From assembly GCF_000150955.2 (NCBI RefSeq), contig NC_011682.1:716897-780896 (forward strand): a DNA stretch of 64,000 nucleotides. Reading direction: 5' to 3'. Below the pieces are notes generated by a model. It did no database searches and was not told the DNA's origin. It saw only the letters and a list, made by a program, of their open reading frames with translations. The DNA is from Phaeodactylum tricornutum CCAP 1055/1. Lineage: Eukaryota; Bacillariophyta; Bacillariophyceae; Surirellales; Neidiaceae. A program made the position numbers and the translations under genes. Shown here one piece after another: positions 29,283-38,507 of this stretch (positions are counted from its first letter, which is position 1; the number at the start of each line of letters is the position of its first letter).

Positions 29283-30620
29283 GTGTCGGCCAAATCACTT
29301 GCGGGATGCGAATTGTCGCCCTTCGCTAGAAAACCAAGCGAGCACAAAAAGAAAGATCTCCTTGTAAGACCTTGTACGACCAACACAGAACCATGGAAAA
29401 CAAAGCAACTTTTACCATTGTACTCGAACGAAACGGTGCGTCAAGAAGCAATCTATGGTTATTACTTTGTTCAAGCTCAAAATGAAGGGAATACTCACAC
29501 GATTGTACCTTTTTCAACAGATGGAGTCGTGCGAGCCCAAGCTTGGCTGAAAGGCACGGTACTGATGGAAGTTCACGAAACTCTGCAGAAGCCACCAGGC
29601 AGTATCGAAGTCAAGCTTGTCGGAAAAGAAATGGCTAATGACCGAAAGAAAGGTTTCCACCTTCCGCTTGGTAGTAACTGTCGTGAAAAAGAGATTTTCG
29701 AAGAATCTCGCGTACTCCAGATCATTTCTGATAAATTCGAAGGCGGCACCTTTTCCTACCCGTTTTCGATATATCTACACGCAAGCATTCCACCAAGTAT
29801 GGTATGGGGAGACAAAAAGACGGGTTGCAAGATCAAATACATATTACATGCCTCTATTGATGGGTTCCGCAGTGTAGAACGTGAACTTAGGGTGGTGGGT
29901 CCCCCGCTTAGTTCGCAGAAGCATCCTTTTTTTCTACAGCCAACAGTATTTCCTCTCAAATCAAAGCTAAAGGTCAGTCAAGGATACGTTATTCTGGCAG
30001 TCAAGCTCGAAGATTCGCATCTTGGTAAAGGTGGTAATGCCAACGTTTCTTTATCTTGTCGAAACAAATCATCGCTGTCAATTGAGAAAGCTCAGCTCCG
30101 CTTGACGGAAAGAATTGAGTACGCAACCAGGCAAGGTACCCGCAAGAAAAAAAAAGTGCTCGGTAAGATGCCTGATGTTTCTCTATCTGGCTTGGTGAAG
30201 CACACGACGGGGCGAGCTTCTTCTATGCAGCATGAGCCCGGAGGTGTTGATGGCCTGGACTATGTCGAGATGCAAGGAGATCTATCCTTTCGACACAATA
30301 CTGTGCGGCTTCCAGTTCCCTTCAAAGCTCGTTGCTCTTACAAAGGCGACTTAATTAATATTTCTCATCAGATCGAGGTGACACTCTTGATGAAGGGTAA
30401 GACACAAGTGCCAAAAGTCAGGATCCCTGTCAAAATGTTCGATCCACCAGTTCTGGAAACAGTAGTCCACTCACCATCACAAGCAAAGATCGACGAGGTC
30501 GCAACAACCATTTGGCCTAGAGACGATCCTACATGTGTCCATTCAGGGGCCGAAAGCACAAGCTCCTGTGGAACTCCGTCTATCCAGGAAGAGTTGACGG
30601 CAAAAGAGCGCACCTTTTGA
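29283..30620 (+). CDS. Arrestin-fold (alpha-arrestin-like) protein, start uncertain
   Basis: An open frame of about 445 residues. The N-terminal half has beta-strand-rich arrestin features: WLKGTVLMEVHETLQKPPGSIEVKLVGKE, then SYPFSIYLHASIPPSM and KIKYILHASIDG, like the F.F.l..PS and Y.l.a.. signatures. The C-terminal domain has VILAVKLEDSHLGKGGNANVSL and a second sandwich ending KVRIPVKMF. Such proteins act as adaptors, often linking membrane cargo to ubiquitin ligases. No PY motif is evident. The frame has no ATG before MEVHETLQ, which is too far inside the fold, and it opens with GTG; an upstream ATG at 29202 is in phase but followed by TGA. An unresolved 5' exon is therefore likely and the left coordinate is only the limit of the open frame. 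Confidence 0.72.
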   Translation: MSAKSLAGCELSPFARKPSEHKKKDLLVRPCTTNTEPWKTKQLLPLYSNETVRQEAIYGYYFVQAQNEGNTHTIVPFSTDGVVRAQAWLKGTVLMEVHETLQKPPGSIEVKLVGKEMANDRKKGFHLPLGSNCREKEIFEESRVLQIISDKFEGGTFSYPFSIYLHASIPPSMVWGDKKTGCKIKYILHASIDGFRSVERELRVVGPPLSSQKHPFFLQPTVFPLKSKLKVSQGYVILAVKLEDSHLGKGGNANVSLSCRNKSSLSIEKAQLRLTERIEYATRQGTRKKKKVLGKMPDVSLSGLVKHTTGRASSMQHEPGGVDGLDYVEMQGDLSFRHNTVRLPVPFKARCSYKGDLINISHQIEVTLLMKGKTQVPKVRIPVKMFDPPVLETVVHSPSQAKIDEVATTIWPRDDPTCVHSGAESTSSCGTPSIQEELTAKERTF

Positions 30621-31178
30621 CAATACTCTGTCTGTGCTTTATTTCCGTGATGGAGAGTATTGGTTTTAGGGCCAGCAAACGTCAGAATTAATGATGACAA
30701 TTCCCTTTGAACAATTTTATGAATTGTACTGATTATGAATCAGACCGGATAGTTGTGTGTTACAAACTGTGCCAATCTAGATAAGTGGGCCCAACATGGG
30801 CTTTTTACGTAGATGTTTACTTTGAGAATCCGACACTTGTCTTGCTAGAGTGCTTTACAGCGTGCAGTGTTAAATGGAAAACATCAGATTTGGAAGGCCA
30901 GGGAGGTGAACACCTGAAATTCTGCAAAATGTGAGGCGCTCCTAATGCACGTAGGTTCTCATTGTCAGGATTTACAGAAGACCGTGGCATACTGACTTTC
31001 AGCAATGGGGATGACTTTACCGGTACTCATTAATGACCTGATTAGGAATACAGAGTGTTTGTACGTTCTTATTGGGCCTCGTAATGACCCTTATAATCCT
31101 CGTTTCTGTTCAGGATCCCGCTCGTGTCCACTATTTTCAGATTGTGTGGGACAGCTTCGCTCTCCATTCATACAAGTC
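30621..31178. other. Intergenic, no gene seen
   Basis: About 560 bases. The downstream frame is open from 31005, but that extension looks non-coding. Confidence 0.4.
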
Positions 31179-31901
31179 ATGCAGTTCAACAATCAGTCGA
31201 GAGACGAACCAAATAAAGCAATGAGTGAAAAGCAAAGAGCGAACGCTGTCGCACGGTTTGTGTTCCAGGAAGCTGACGAGCATCTGTTGTGTCCGGTAGA
31301 GAGTTTAGAGGGTACTTTCTCCTATCAGCCATCATTGGCTTCCCTTACGGACTCCGACAGCTCTTCAATCGCAGAATCGTCAGTTCAAAGCTTGACCGAA
31401 TTATGCTCATTGCCCAAAGAAAGCCACAAGCAGCGCCGAATAAGCTTTGCCAATGTGCTGGTCCGCGAATACGCCGTGACGCTTGGGGACCACCCATACT
31501 GCAGCGATGGAGTAGCTCTATCGCTGGATTGGGAGTGTACCGATGAGCACATTCAAGGCATTGAGGACAGCCAGGAGCGCACCGAGAAATACAGATTTCC
31601 TCGGCGTCTATCGTATCAAGAACGACGCGATCGTATTTGCGGCTCGGCTCTAAGTCCCAGGATTTTCTGTGCCAGCAATGCATGTGATGGTCCCCGTGAT
31701 ATAAACGCTGTGATCGAAATGCTACAAAAGTCATGGAACCAGACCAGACTTTTGCCAGCACCAGATCTGTTTGATATCGAAGATATTGAAGACACAACTG
31801 AGCAAGGAGCTGAAATCGAGCAACCTTGTAGTTCTTCGATGGTCTTTCAATGGAAGCGGAATTGTGGCCCTCCACGAAGATCTCAATCATTCTGCGAATG
31901 A
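31179..31901 (+). CDS. Diatom REY/GDHP-motif protein
   Basis: From the Met at 31179 (MQFNNQSRDEPNKAM) the protein has 240 residues; Met codons at 31005 and 31221 are alternatives. Residues about 65-85 are Ser/Asp rich. The conserved block lies near residues 95-120: RRISFANVLVREYAVTLGDHP, followed by VALSLDWE (read as two neighbouring motifs). A second block, FPRRLSYQERRDRICGS, follows about 30 residues later. The first block matches the partial gene at the left edge of the window. Both have an acidic serine-rich region in front and basic sequence behind. No enzyme signature, signal peptide or membrane span is visible. I recognise the motif as recurring in diatom proteins of unknown function. 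Confidence 0.7.
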   Translation: MQFNNQSRDEPNKAMSEKQRANAVARFVFQEADEHLLCPVESLEGTFSYQPSLASLTDSDSSSIAESSVQSLTELCSLPKESHKQRRISFANVLVREYAVTLGDHPYCSDGVALSLDWECTDEHIQGIEDSQERTEKYRFPRRLSYQERRDRICGSALSPRIFCASNACDGPRDINAVIEMLQKSWNQTRLLPAPDLFDIEDIEDTTEQGAEIEQPCSSSMVFQWKRNCGPPRRSQSFCE

Positions 31902-32194
31902 ACCATCTACGGATACGAGACGCTTGCAAAACCATGGCCATGGGTTTAAGTTTCCCTTTCCAAAAACGGGGAGGGATTGTTTAGTTCACAAACAGTCAGC
32001 GTCCTCTTTGGGTTGCACACGAAATATCATCAGTCACTGTTTTAAAATTAAAGGGTGCGGTATCAGTCTACATGCTCGTACGCATGGAAATTTGTGTATT
32101 TCAAACGCTTACTAATGTAAGTAGTGATAAAATATATTCCATTATTGCAATTAATGTAAATGAAAACGATGCGTGTAGGAATCATGTGAATGCA

Positions 32195-33014
32195 TTACTC
32201 AGAATGAGTCTCTTTGGAGCTCTCTTTCCCTTCCATCATATCCCACAATTGATTGGCAATTTCAAAGCTGCTATGTTCTTCCGGATCGATGGAAAATTGC
32301 CTCAGTCCTTGCTGGGAAGGCACATCCTGTATTAGAGGGAAAAGATGTGTTGTGAGTTTTGGACGCGAGGAGATAAAGGTTCCAATCCGCGACTTTACTA
32401 CATACTGCCGTTCCTGCCAAACGTCGTTCTTGCGCAAAATCCCACTTAATGCCCGTACACATGGCGTACAGCGAAATTTGCTGTTGCATTCTCGGAACCT
32501 GGATCTTTCGCATTCCTTCCAAGCTTTCGGCGTCTTCAAGTTGAAGGGATATTTCCTGCTTGTATCCGGCAATTTCGTCCCGGACGCTATAGATTTCGTC
32601 GTCGTATTCCTGTAATTCTTGAGCGAGCGTATCGCGATCGGCTTTGCGTTGAGAAAGTTCCGATTGGAGGTGAAACAAAAACTCGGATTCTTCGTGACAT
32701 GCAGCCAGAGCTTCAGAGGTTTGTGAATCCAGACGTGCTTGAATCTCGAGAGCCTCTTTTTCTGTTTGCTTGATTTTGTTTTCTGCTTGCGTATTCCGCG
32801 ACTTGAGATCCGTCAAGTATGCGATTAAATCATCCTCTGCGTCATTCGACTCCGCCGACAAGCTCTCTCGCAGCGCGGCGAGTTTGGATTGGCACGCTTC
32901 CCAACGACCCATCGACGGCGCTACTATAACGGCACGGGAATCATTGAAATTGAGGTGCTCACCCTTGCGCTTGTGGACGGTAGATCTGTTCGACTTCAAC
33001 TCCAGAACGGCCAT
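32195..33014 (-). CDS. Spc24-like kinetochore protein
   Basis: Two exons on the minus strand, 33014-32406 and 32326-32195, joined over a 79-nt intron (GTATGT to ATACAG), giving 246 residues. Residues about 35-165 are a coiled coil rich in Glu, Gln, Leu and Lys. The C-terminal globular part reads VPRMQQQISLYAMCTGIKW, a strand with LAG, QFSIDPEEHSSFEIANQLW and ends DMMEGK. The ISLYA..T.I.W, LAG and F.ID...LW pattern fits Spc24, a subunit of the NDC80 complex that anchors microtubule-binding Ndc80/Nuf2 to the inner kinetochore through Spc25. The intron join removes a frame break exactly between LAGTA and DVPSQQ. It is divergent from THOC1. Length is in the usual range of the family. Spc25 is a less likely alternative. 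Confidence 0.75.
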
Positions 33015-33343
33015 TGTCGAATGGTTTTGTTGGGTCGGTTGTGGAGCTTTCTCTTAGTGAAAGACGTATATATTATGCTAACGGCCGTTGCGATTTCGAA
33101 AAACGAAGTTGGGACATATTTGAATTAGAACGACTGACAAGAATAGATGTCGCACTACAAAATAGAGTTGTCGAGTCAGGAAGCCCAAGCGTCCGTCCGT
33201 CGAAGTACAAATTTCGTTTCCGGTTATTGTTGGCGCCGCAACACCGTAACAAAATCCACCATGAGGATCCGTGTTTACAGTCTGCAGCATAGAGTCATTC
33301 ACCGTCAATCGTATAAGCAAAGTGTCTGCTTAATTGAAACAGT
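33015..33343. other. Divergent promoter region
   Basis: About 330 bases between the Spc24-like gene and THOC1, which point away from each other. It is probably a shared bidirectional promoter. No core element is recognised with confidence. Confidence 0.4.
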
Positions 33344-35716
33344 ATGAATCTTCCAGGAAATGCAGACTTCTTGGAAAAGGCTTCGCTCATGGAGCCGTTG
33401 CTTTCCATCACTGAAAAGGCAATAAATGTATCTTCGATTCCCGGAAACGACTCGTTTAACGCACCGACGGCCGCTCTTCGAGGTGAGCAGTTCGAGATCG
33501 CGTTGCGACGGCACGTTGTTAAAGCAGCATCAAAAGTTACAGAAAAAGGCGTCAGTGAGCTTGACGAATTGGGAGTGTTTTGGGATCTTTGCTTAAAAGT
33601 GTGTCTACACATTATGATAGTCAATGACAAAGCGCTTGTCGATTCCTCGGCTGCCGATCCCCGGTACAAGGACATGTCGGTCCGTAAAGTACCCTTTGTA
33701 CTGCTAGAAGACATTTTGGATGTACTGTCTTCACCACTGGCTTTGCAGTTTTGGAGTAGTCGCGTACGGCCGTCGTACGATTTCCTCTTTGCTCCAACCC
33801 TGTGGAGTCCAATACGTGGTGATAGTGCTGCGTCTCCATCGCATCCCTGTTGGTTGCCCTTTCTCAAGATCAGCCAGAAATTTTTGCGTCGATTGGTTCC
33901 AGAAGCTGCCGCACCTATTCTAGTGCAGCTTTCCACTGTCTATCCGCTTTCGGAAAAGTCGGCTACTAAGGTTTGGGGAAGTCACGGAGAAAGCACCACC
34001 GAATACGACTCGTTGGAAGACTTTCACAAAGAAGAGCAGTCTATAACTCTCGACACTACAACCCCAAATGGTTCATCTTCATCAGTATACGACTACTCCT
34101 TTTACGAATCTTTTTGGAGACTACAAGAAGACTTGTCCAATCCCAACTCCATCAAGGTGGCCGGATTTTTATCTCGTGTTCGCTCCATGATGACTGCCTT
34201 TGAAAACCAAACCTGCGATACAAATACCTCTCAAGACTCACCGATTAACCTGTACGGTCACTATTTAACGAGTTCCCGAGTTTTAGCGATTCAACTATTG
34301 GATGCGTCGTTTCAAATTCATGTATTGACGCAGTTTCTGATTGTGGCAAAACACTTGATGGCTCAAGTTCCAGTTTTGGAATCTCAATTGGCAGATCACG
34401 TTACTCGCGCCAAGAATCGACTACAGTTGGAATTGGGAGACGCTGGGCGCCATCAATTGGAATTATTGCACCACCTGTGGCAAGGGTCAGAGTCGTTGTG
34501 GCGAGATTGGAAAAGGAAGAAATGTCCGGCCGATATCGACGCACCCAAGCTTGCACTTTCTGCTGCTGGAGGGTCTCCGCCACGTAAGCGACTCCTTGGC
34601 GCGCTCGGTAGTGGCAATGGTGAAAGCAATGACGCAGACGAGAGGAATACGGATTACTCGCTGGCACAAGTACACGATGAGCTACCCGCTCTATCGAAAC
34701 GTATGAAACGGTTGGCGCCGGATCTATACACACATTTGCAAGACTACGTGGAGGCCTTAGATCCCGATGCAGGAATCGAAGCCGAGTATCATCCTAAAAA
34801 CAACGCGTTGTTCGGCTGGCGGGCGCTGCGGTTACTTTCCGTCGACCATCTAGGAGAATTCAATCTACTGGATCGCAACGGTGATTGTGAAGGTCTTGTG
34901 CGAACAATTTACCAACGCAAAGGAATTGTTATACCTGGCAAAATACCTGAAAGTGCGCTAGATGAGCTCGAAGAGTTCGAGGCTGGAGATCCCGGTGTCG
35001 GAAACGATGACAGTGAAGGGAATACAGATACGTTAAAGGAAGTCAGGGGCGTAATGGAAGAAGATGCTGAAAACCATCTCGATAGCGGAGATGACCATGT
35101 CGAAGAAAAAGTTGGAGTGCCTATAAAGGTTGAGCAACCCTCCATTGATACCGAGGACCGTGTTGACACCAGTCACAAGGTCGAAACGAATTTGAAACAA
35201 TCTTCATCTTCGCCTCATAAACAAACTGAAAAGCTTGTTCTGGAAAGCACTTTGCCTCGCGAGACTGGTGGGCAAATTGCAAAATCGGGAGATGGCAGGA
35301 TGACCCAAAGTTTCGTGCAAGAAGGTTCCAAAGAAGGATCCCGCAAACGGAGTCGATCGCCGGTCCGTTCCGAAGACGATCGGAGTCGTTTGAATCGGGA
35401 GGAGTCCCGTTCCAGAGTCCGAGATCACGGCCAGCGCGGTATCGTAGATCTCGAGGGCCGAGGTGGAGGGAAAGGAAACGGCGGTTCTAGTAGAGGCCGT
35501 AATGGACCGGGACATCATGGTATGTATAGACAAGATCAAGGAGGTCGTGGTGCTGGAAACAATCGACCGCTGCTGCCCCGGGAATCCGCTCCCAGGGACG
35601 GGCCTCCCCCACTGCGTGATGGTAGGGCTCGCCGTGGTGGTGACAATAGGCATGATGATTGGCGTGGCGACGAACGCCAGGGAGGGGGAAGAGGCAACCA
35701 TAGAGGCCGGCGGTGA
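33344..35716 (+). CDS. THOC1: THO complex subunit 1 (THOC1/Hpr1-like)
   Basis: A 790-residue intron-free protein. The order of conserved blocks follows THOC1: FYESFWRLQEDLSNPNS near residue 250, then YLTSSRVLAIQLLDASFQ and HVLTQFLIVAKHL near 310-335, and a helical core up to about 560 with NALFGWRALRLLS. THO couples transcription to mRNA export and prevents RNA-DNA hybrids; THOC1 is a structural subunit in the nucleus. Residues about 540-640 are acidic. The C terminus has a basic Arg/Ser segment (SRKRSRSPVRSEDDRSR) and then a long Arg/Gly-rich tail (GRGGGKGNGG, GGRGNHRGRR), an RNA-binding type of composition. Metazoan THOC1 ends in a death domain instead; I see none here. The start is the first Met of the frame, MNLPGNADF. 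Confidence 0.87.
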   Translation: MNLPGNADFLEKASLMEPLLSITEKAINVSSIPGNDSFNAPTAALRGEQFEIALRRHVVKAASKVTEKGVSELDELGVFWDLCLKVCLHIMIVNDKALVDSSAADPRYKDMSVRKVPFVLLEDILDVLSSPLALQFWSSRVRPSYDFLFAPTLWSPIRGDSAASPSHPCWLPFLKISQKFLRRLVPEAAAPILVQLSTVYPLSEKSATKVWGSHGESTTEYDSLEDFHKEEQSITLDTTTPNGSSSSVYDYSFYESFWRLQEDLSNPNSIKVAGFLSRVRSMMTAFENQTCDTNTSQDSPINLYGHYLTSSRVLAIQLLDASFQIHVLTQFLIVAKHLMAQVPVLESQLADHVTRAKNRLQLELGDAGRHQLELLHHLWQGSESLWRDWKRKKCPADIDAPKLALSAAGGSPPRKRLLGALGSGNGESNDADERNTDYSLAQVHDELPALSKRMKRLAPDLYTHLQDYVEALDPDAGIEAEYHPKNNALFGWRALRLLSVDHLGEFNLLDRNGDCEGLVRTIYQRKGIVIPGKIPESALDELEEFEAGDPGVGNDDSEGNTDTLKEVRGVMEEDAENHLDSGDDHVEEKVGVPIKVEQPSIDTEDRVDTSHKVETNLKQSSSSPHKQTEKLVLESTLPRETGGQIAKSGDGRMTQSFVQEGSKEGSRKRSRSPVRSEDDRSRLNREESRSRVRDHGQRGIVDLEGRGGGKGNGGSSRGRNGPGHHGMYRQDQGGRGAGNNRPLLPRESAPRDGPPPLRDGRARRGGDNRHDDWRGDERQGGGRGNHRGRR

Positions 35717-36417
35717 CAAAACGTGGCGTTGACACGATAAGTAGGCCTTATGGTGCAAGAGTAACGCCTCCTGTATTGTAGGACGTGGGTGGAAATAGGC
35801 TCATCCTTTTTGCTCATAGTTGACTGTCAGATAGGAAGGTAGGGCACACTCCATGTGCGAAGACGGGACCAAAATCGGGCGCGGCCGTTGAGGCCGATAT
35901 AGCAGGCCATTCCCGCAACGGCCTTTTCCAGCCGGGCTCACAAAACGAGCTGGAAGACAATAGAGAAGCTGACTCATAGATAAGTGGTGCCAAAGGCCTC
36001 CACCAATCAGATTCGGTTCGCTGACGTATGTCAACAGGATTAGCCGTTACCATTGGAATGAGCGAGGCGAAAACCAGACGCGAATCTTGGTGTCAGTCGT
36101 GCTCTGGTTGGTCTGATTGGTCGGCGTCGCCAAATCGGGGGCGGCCCATGGGAGCTCTTTCGGAAAACAGAGAAGCAGAAGTATACGAGTTGACAGTGAG
36201 GGGGAGCCAAATGTATCCCGTCCTGTCAACATGCGATTTTCTAGCGTCGCTGTCATGAGAACTTAGTGTTTATAGAATGTGCTTTGACGGTCTATCGATG
36301 TTTGTGAGAGGTGAACATGTTACATCTAGCGGTAGGGCGTAATTGTTTCAACATTATTGGTAAAAGCGTATGGAGATGTCGTGTAGGTTCTAACAGCGTA
36401 AAAAGTCGAGTGGGAGC
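35717..36417. other. Intergenic, no gene seen
   Basis: About 700 bases between convergent genes. It contains short GC-rich dyads around 35880-35930 (GGCCGTTGAGGCC) but no coding support. Confidence 0.4.
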
Positions 36418-37032
36418 TTACAAATCGAGGACGAAGACCTCTTCGTCATCGAAGCTGAGTCCCGGAAATTCTTCTAGCGAATGATCAATGATCGATTGAA
36501 GATTTTTGTTAGGCAAGTGATTGGGTGTGGTTGGTTGGTACGGCTCGTCGCGTCCGTAAGTGGTACTCCGGTAGTCGTTGTTCCGTAACAAGACGTGGTC
36601 GTGCGATCCGTTGCGCGTACCAATCACGTGCGCCAGAGAACGATCGTTCTCTCGTTTGGCACGGTGATCCTTGAGCTTTTCTTGTTGTCGCGCAATGCCG
36701 TCAACGATGCGAGTGAACATGACGTAGTCGCGAAAGTCGGCATGTTCTTCCTCTTCGCACAACTGGAGTTCGGAAGGGGTGCGTGTCATTTTGCCGTCTT
36801 TGTAGATAGGGATAGACTGCGAGCGTTCTTTTCGTTGGGTTGAACGAAGATCGCTGTAGAGTTGGGCCGAATCTTGGTGCAAAGGTTCGCCGAATCCAGC
36901 CGAATAGGCCAAACGCGATCGACAACGCTCGGAAGAGGCCGGATCAGGAGAGACGGTCGCCGCTGCTTTGCGTTGGTGATGCGATGGCTGAAGCTGGATT
37001 TGCCGGTTGTCTGTTCGCGTGTAGGGCATCAT
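36418..37032 (-). CDS. Hypothetical protein, diatom-type
   Basis: A 204-residue intron-free protein starting MMPYTRTDNRQIQ. The N-terminal third is basic and Ser/Gln/Pro rich and likely disordered. The middle holds the best-ordered patch: RTPSELQLCEEEEHADFRDYVM followed by FTRIVDGIARQQ (two adjoining motifs near residues 84-116), predicted helical. The C terminus is acidic (LEEFPGLSFDDEEVFVLDL). I associate the PSE.QL....AD..D..MF.R...G pattern with stramenopile proteins of unknown function, from memory only. No signal, membrane segment or catalytic motif is visible. The frame, start context and non-random composition support it as real. Confidence 0.62.
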   Translation of the reverse strand: MMPYTRTDNRQIQLQPSHHQRKAAATVSPDPASSERCRSRLAYSAGFGEPLHQDSAQLYSDLRSTQRKERSQSIPIYKDGKMTRTPSELQLCEEEEHADFRDYVMFTRIVDGIARQQEKLKDHRAKRENDRSLAHVIGTRNGSHDHVLLRNNDYRSTTYGRDEPYQPTTPNHLPNKNLQSIIDHSLEEFPGLSFDDEEVFVLDL

Positions 37033-38507
37033 TTTTGTGTGTAATGAGTGTGATGTGTGTAGAGAGTGAGATGCATGTACTGTGTGGGTGGAGTTAGGCC
37101 TCGAAAGATCTGAAAAATTATGAGATGGCTGTAATAGTAGTGAGTAAGTGAGTGACTGTGAATCTTGCCTTTTTTATGGAAGGCCTTGGATGACCGCACC
37201 GCACTGGTGGTTGGAGCCTAGCACGCGCTTGCCACTGGTTATTTTGTGAGATTTGCTCGTTGTGAATTGCCGTCGAACCAGACCGAAGCCCGCCATCAAG
37301 GTCGTCAACGTGTGGACGCCACGATGGTTTGGGAATCGAACGAAACGCTCTGCTTGACGACCGGTATTCTATTATTCCAAAGAAATCGATAGTAGAAGTG
37401 AGACTCCACCTAATTTAGATTGTGAGTTTCTAGAAACGACTATTGGACGTAAAAAGACAATAATTGGATGGAGTCAACCTTTGACATCGAGTTCCACTGA
37501 TGCTGTTCCTTCCGCTAAGTCAAGTAATAAAGCATTCCTTGCGGCATTGGAATGCTTGAAACACGTTAAATGGTTTTTTCCCATAAATGTTTGGGCGATT
37601 GACGAATCTCTGGGGAACTTCAAGGTAGAATATTGAATACAATCCCGATGACGACAACAAGGGTAAGCATCATCCTGCGGAAGAATAAATATGATTGGTC
37701 GCCGTAGCGAACAATTTTCAGATTCGCTTGAAGTTCTCACAATCGACATTTTCCACCAATTGTGATCTAGTCGGTTGTTCAGAACGTGTCTAAGAGTCAG
37801 CGAATCTAGACAGCGGGAATTGTAGCTGGATTCTAGTTGGTAGACACGTGTCCACCTTCATCCTGCTACTTCTTTTGGAGGGGGGTTAGGTAGTTCACGT
37901 ATCTGGCTTGGTAACCGCACCTGTCGCCTGTCTCTTGTGGTTATGAATCTTCTCCGAGCCAAAGATTCACCACTCCGTTCTTTTTATCGTACCGTGGGAA
38001 ACGGATTCGGTCCAGAACAAAGGGGAGGGGTATTTGCAGTGGTCGTTGGTCTGGATGATGTTGACCGTGTGTGACACGTGTCTAGTTTTGCGGACCGCAC
38101 GACGATGCCTTCCACGGGACGGTTGCTTTTGTGGATAAGGGGTAGGGGTAGAGCGCAGTGGGTCCGCATCGCGCCCAAACCAAACGCCAAGGTTCGCGCC
38201 GGTCTTTCCTTCCCGCCCAGACAATCCAGACCGACGCCACCATGATCACTGTCAGTAAGGATAGAAGGAGAGACAGACCAATAAAGCCCTTACCCGACAA
38301 ACCTTGGGACCTCCTTCCCGTCTGAATCAAGTATAAAGCTTCAAGACGAGAGAGCAGCGTCGGAGTGGTCTCTTCTACCGTAGTAGTAGTAGTACGAGTG
38401 CACTACGATTGATTGATTGATTGTGTGTGTGTGTGTGTGTGTCTCGATCTCCAGTATTGAACGACTCTAGAAAAACAAGTCCTGGTACAGACCATCGCTG
38501 CAACATC
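37033..38507. other. Long intergenic region with microsatellites at its 3' end
   Basis: About 1.5 kb between divergent genes. Short minus-strand frames at 37474-37749 and 37967-38330 have no motif. It should contain both promoters; the last 130 bases before the PDZ gene hold a compound microsatellite. Confidence 0.45.
38381..38442. repeat. Compound microsatellite (TAG)n-(GATT)4-(TG)n
   Basis: A TAG run at 38381-38394, four GATT units at 38407-38422 and about ten TG units to 38442. It lies just upstream of the PDZ gene start, probably in its 5' leader, and could vary between strains. Confidence 0.9.

Noticed and set aside
32406-32440. A frameshift in the Spc24-like gene
   Set aside because: The apparent break is explained by a 79-nt GTATGT-to-ATACAG intron that joins in phase and restores family sequence.
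37474-37749. Minus-strand frame of 91 residues
   Set aside because: No motif, isolated in long intergenic DNA.
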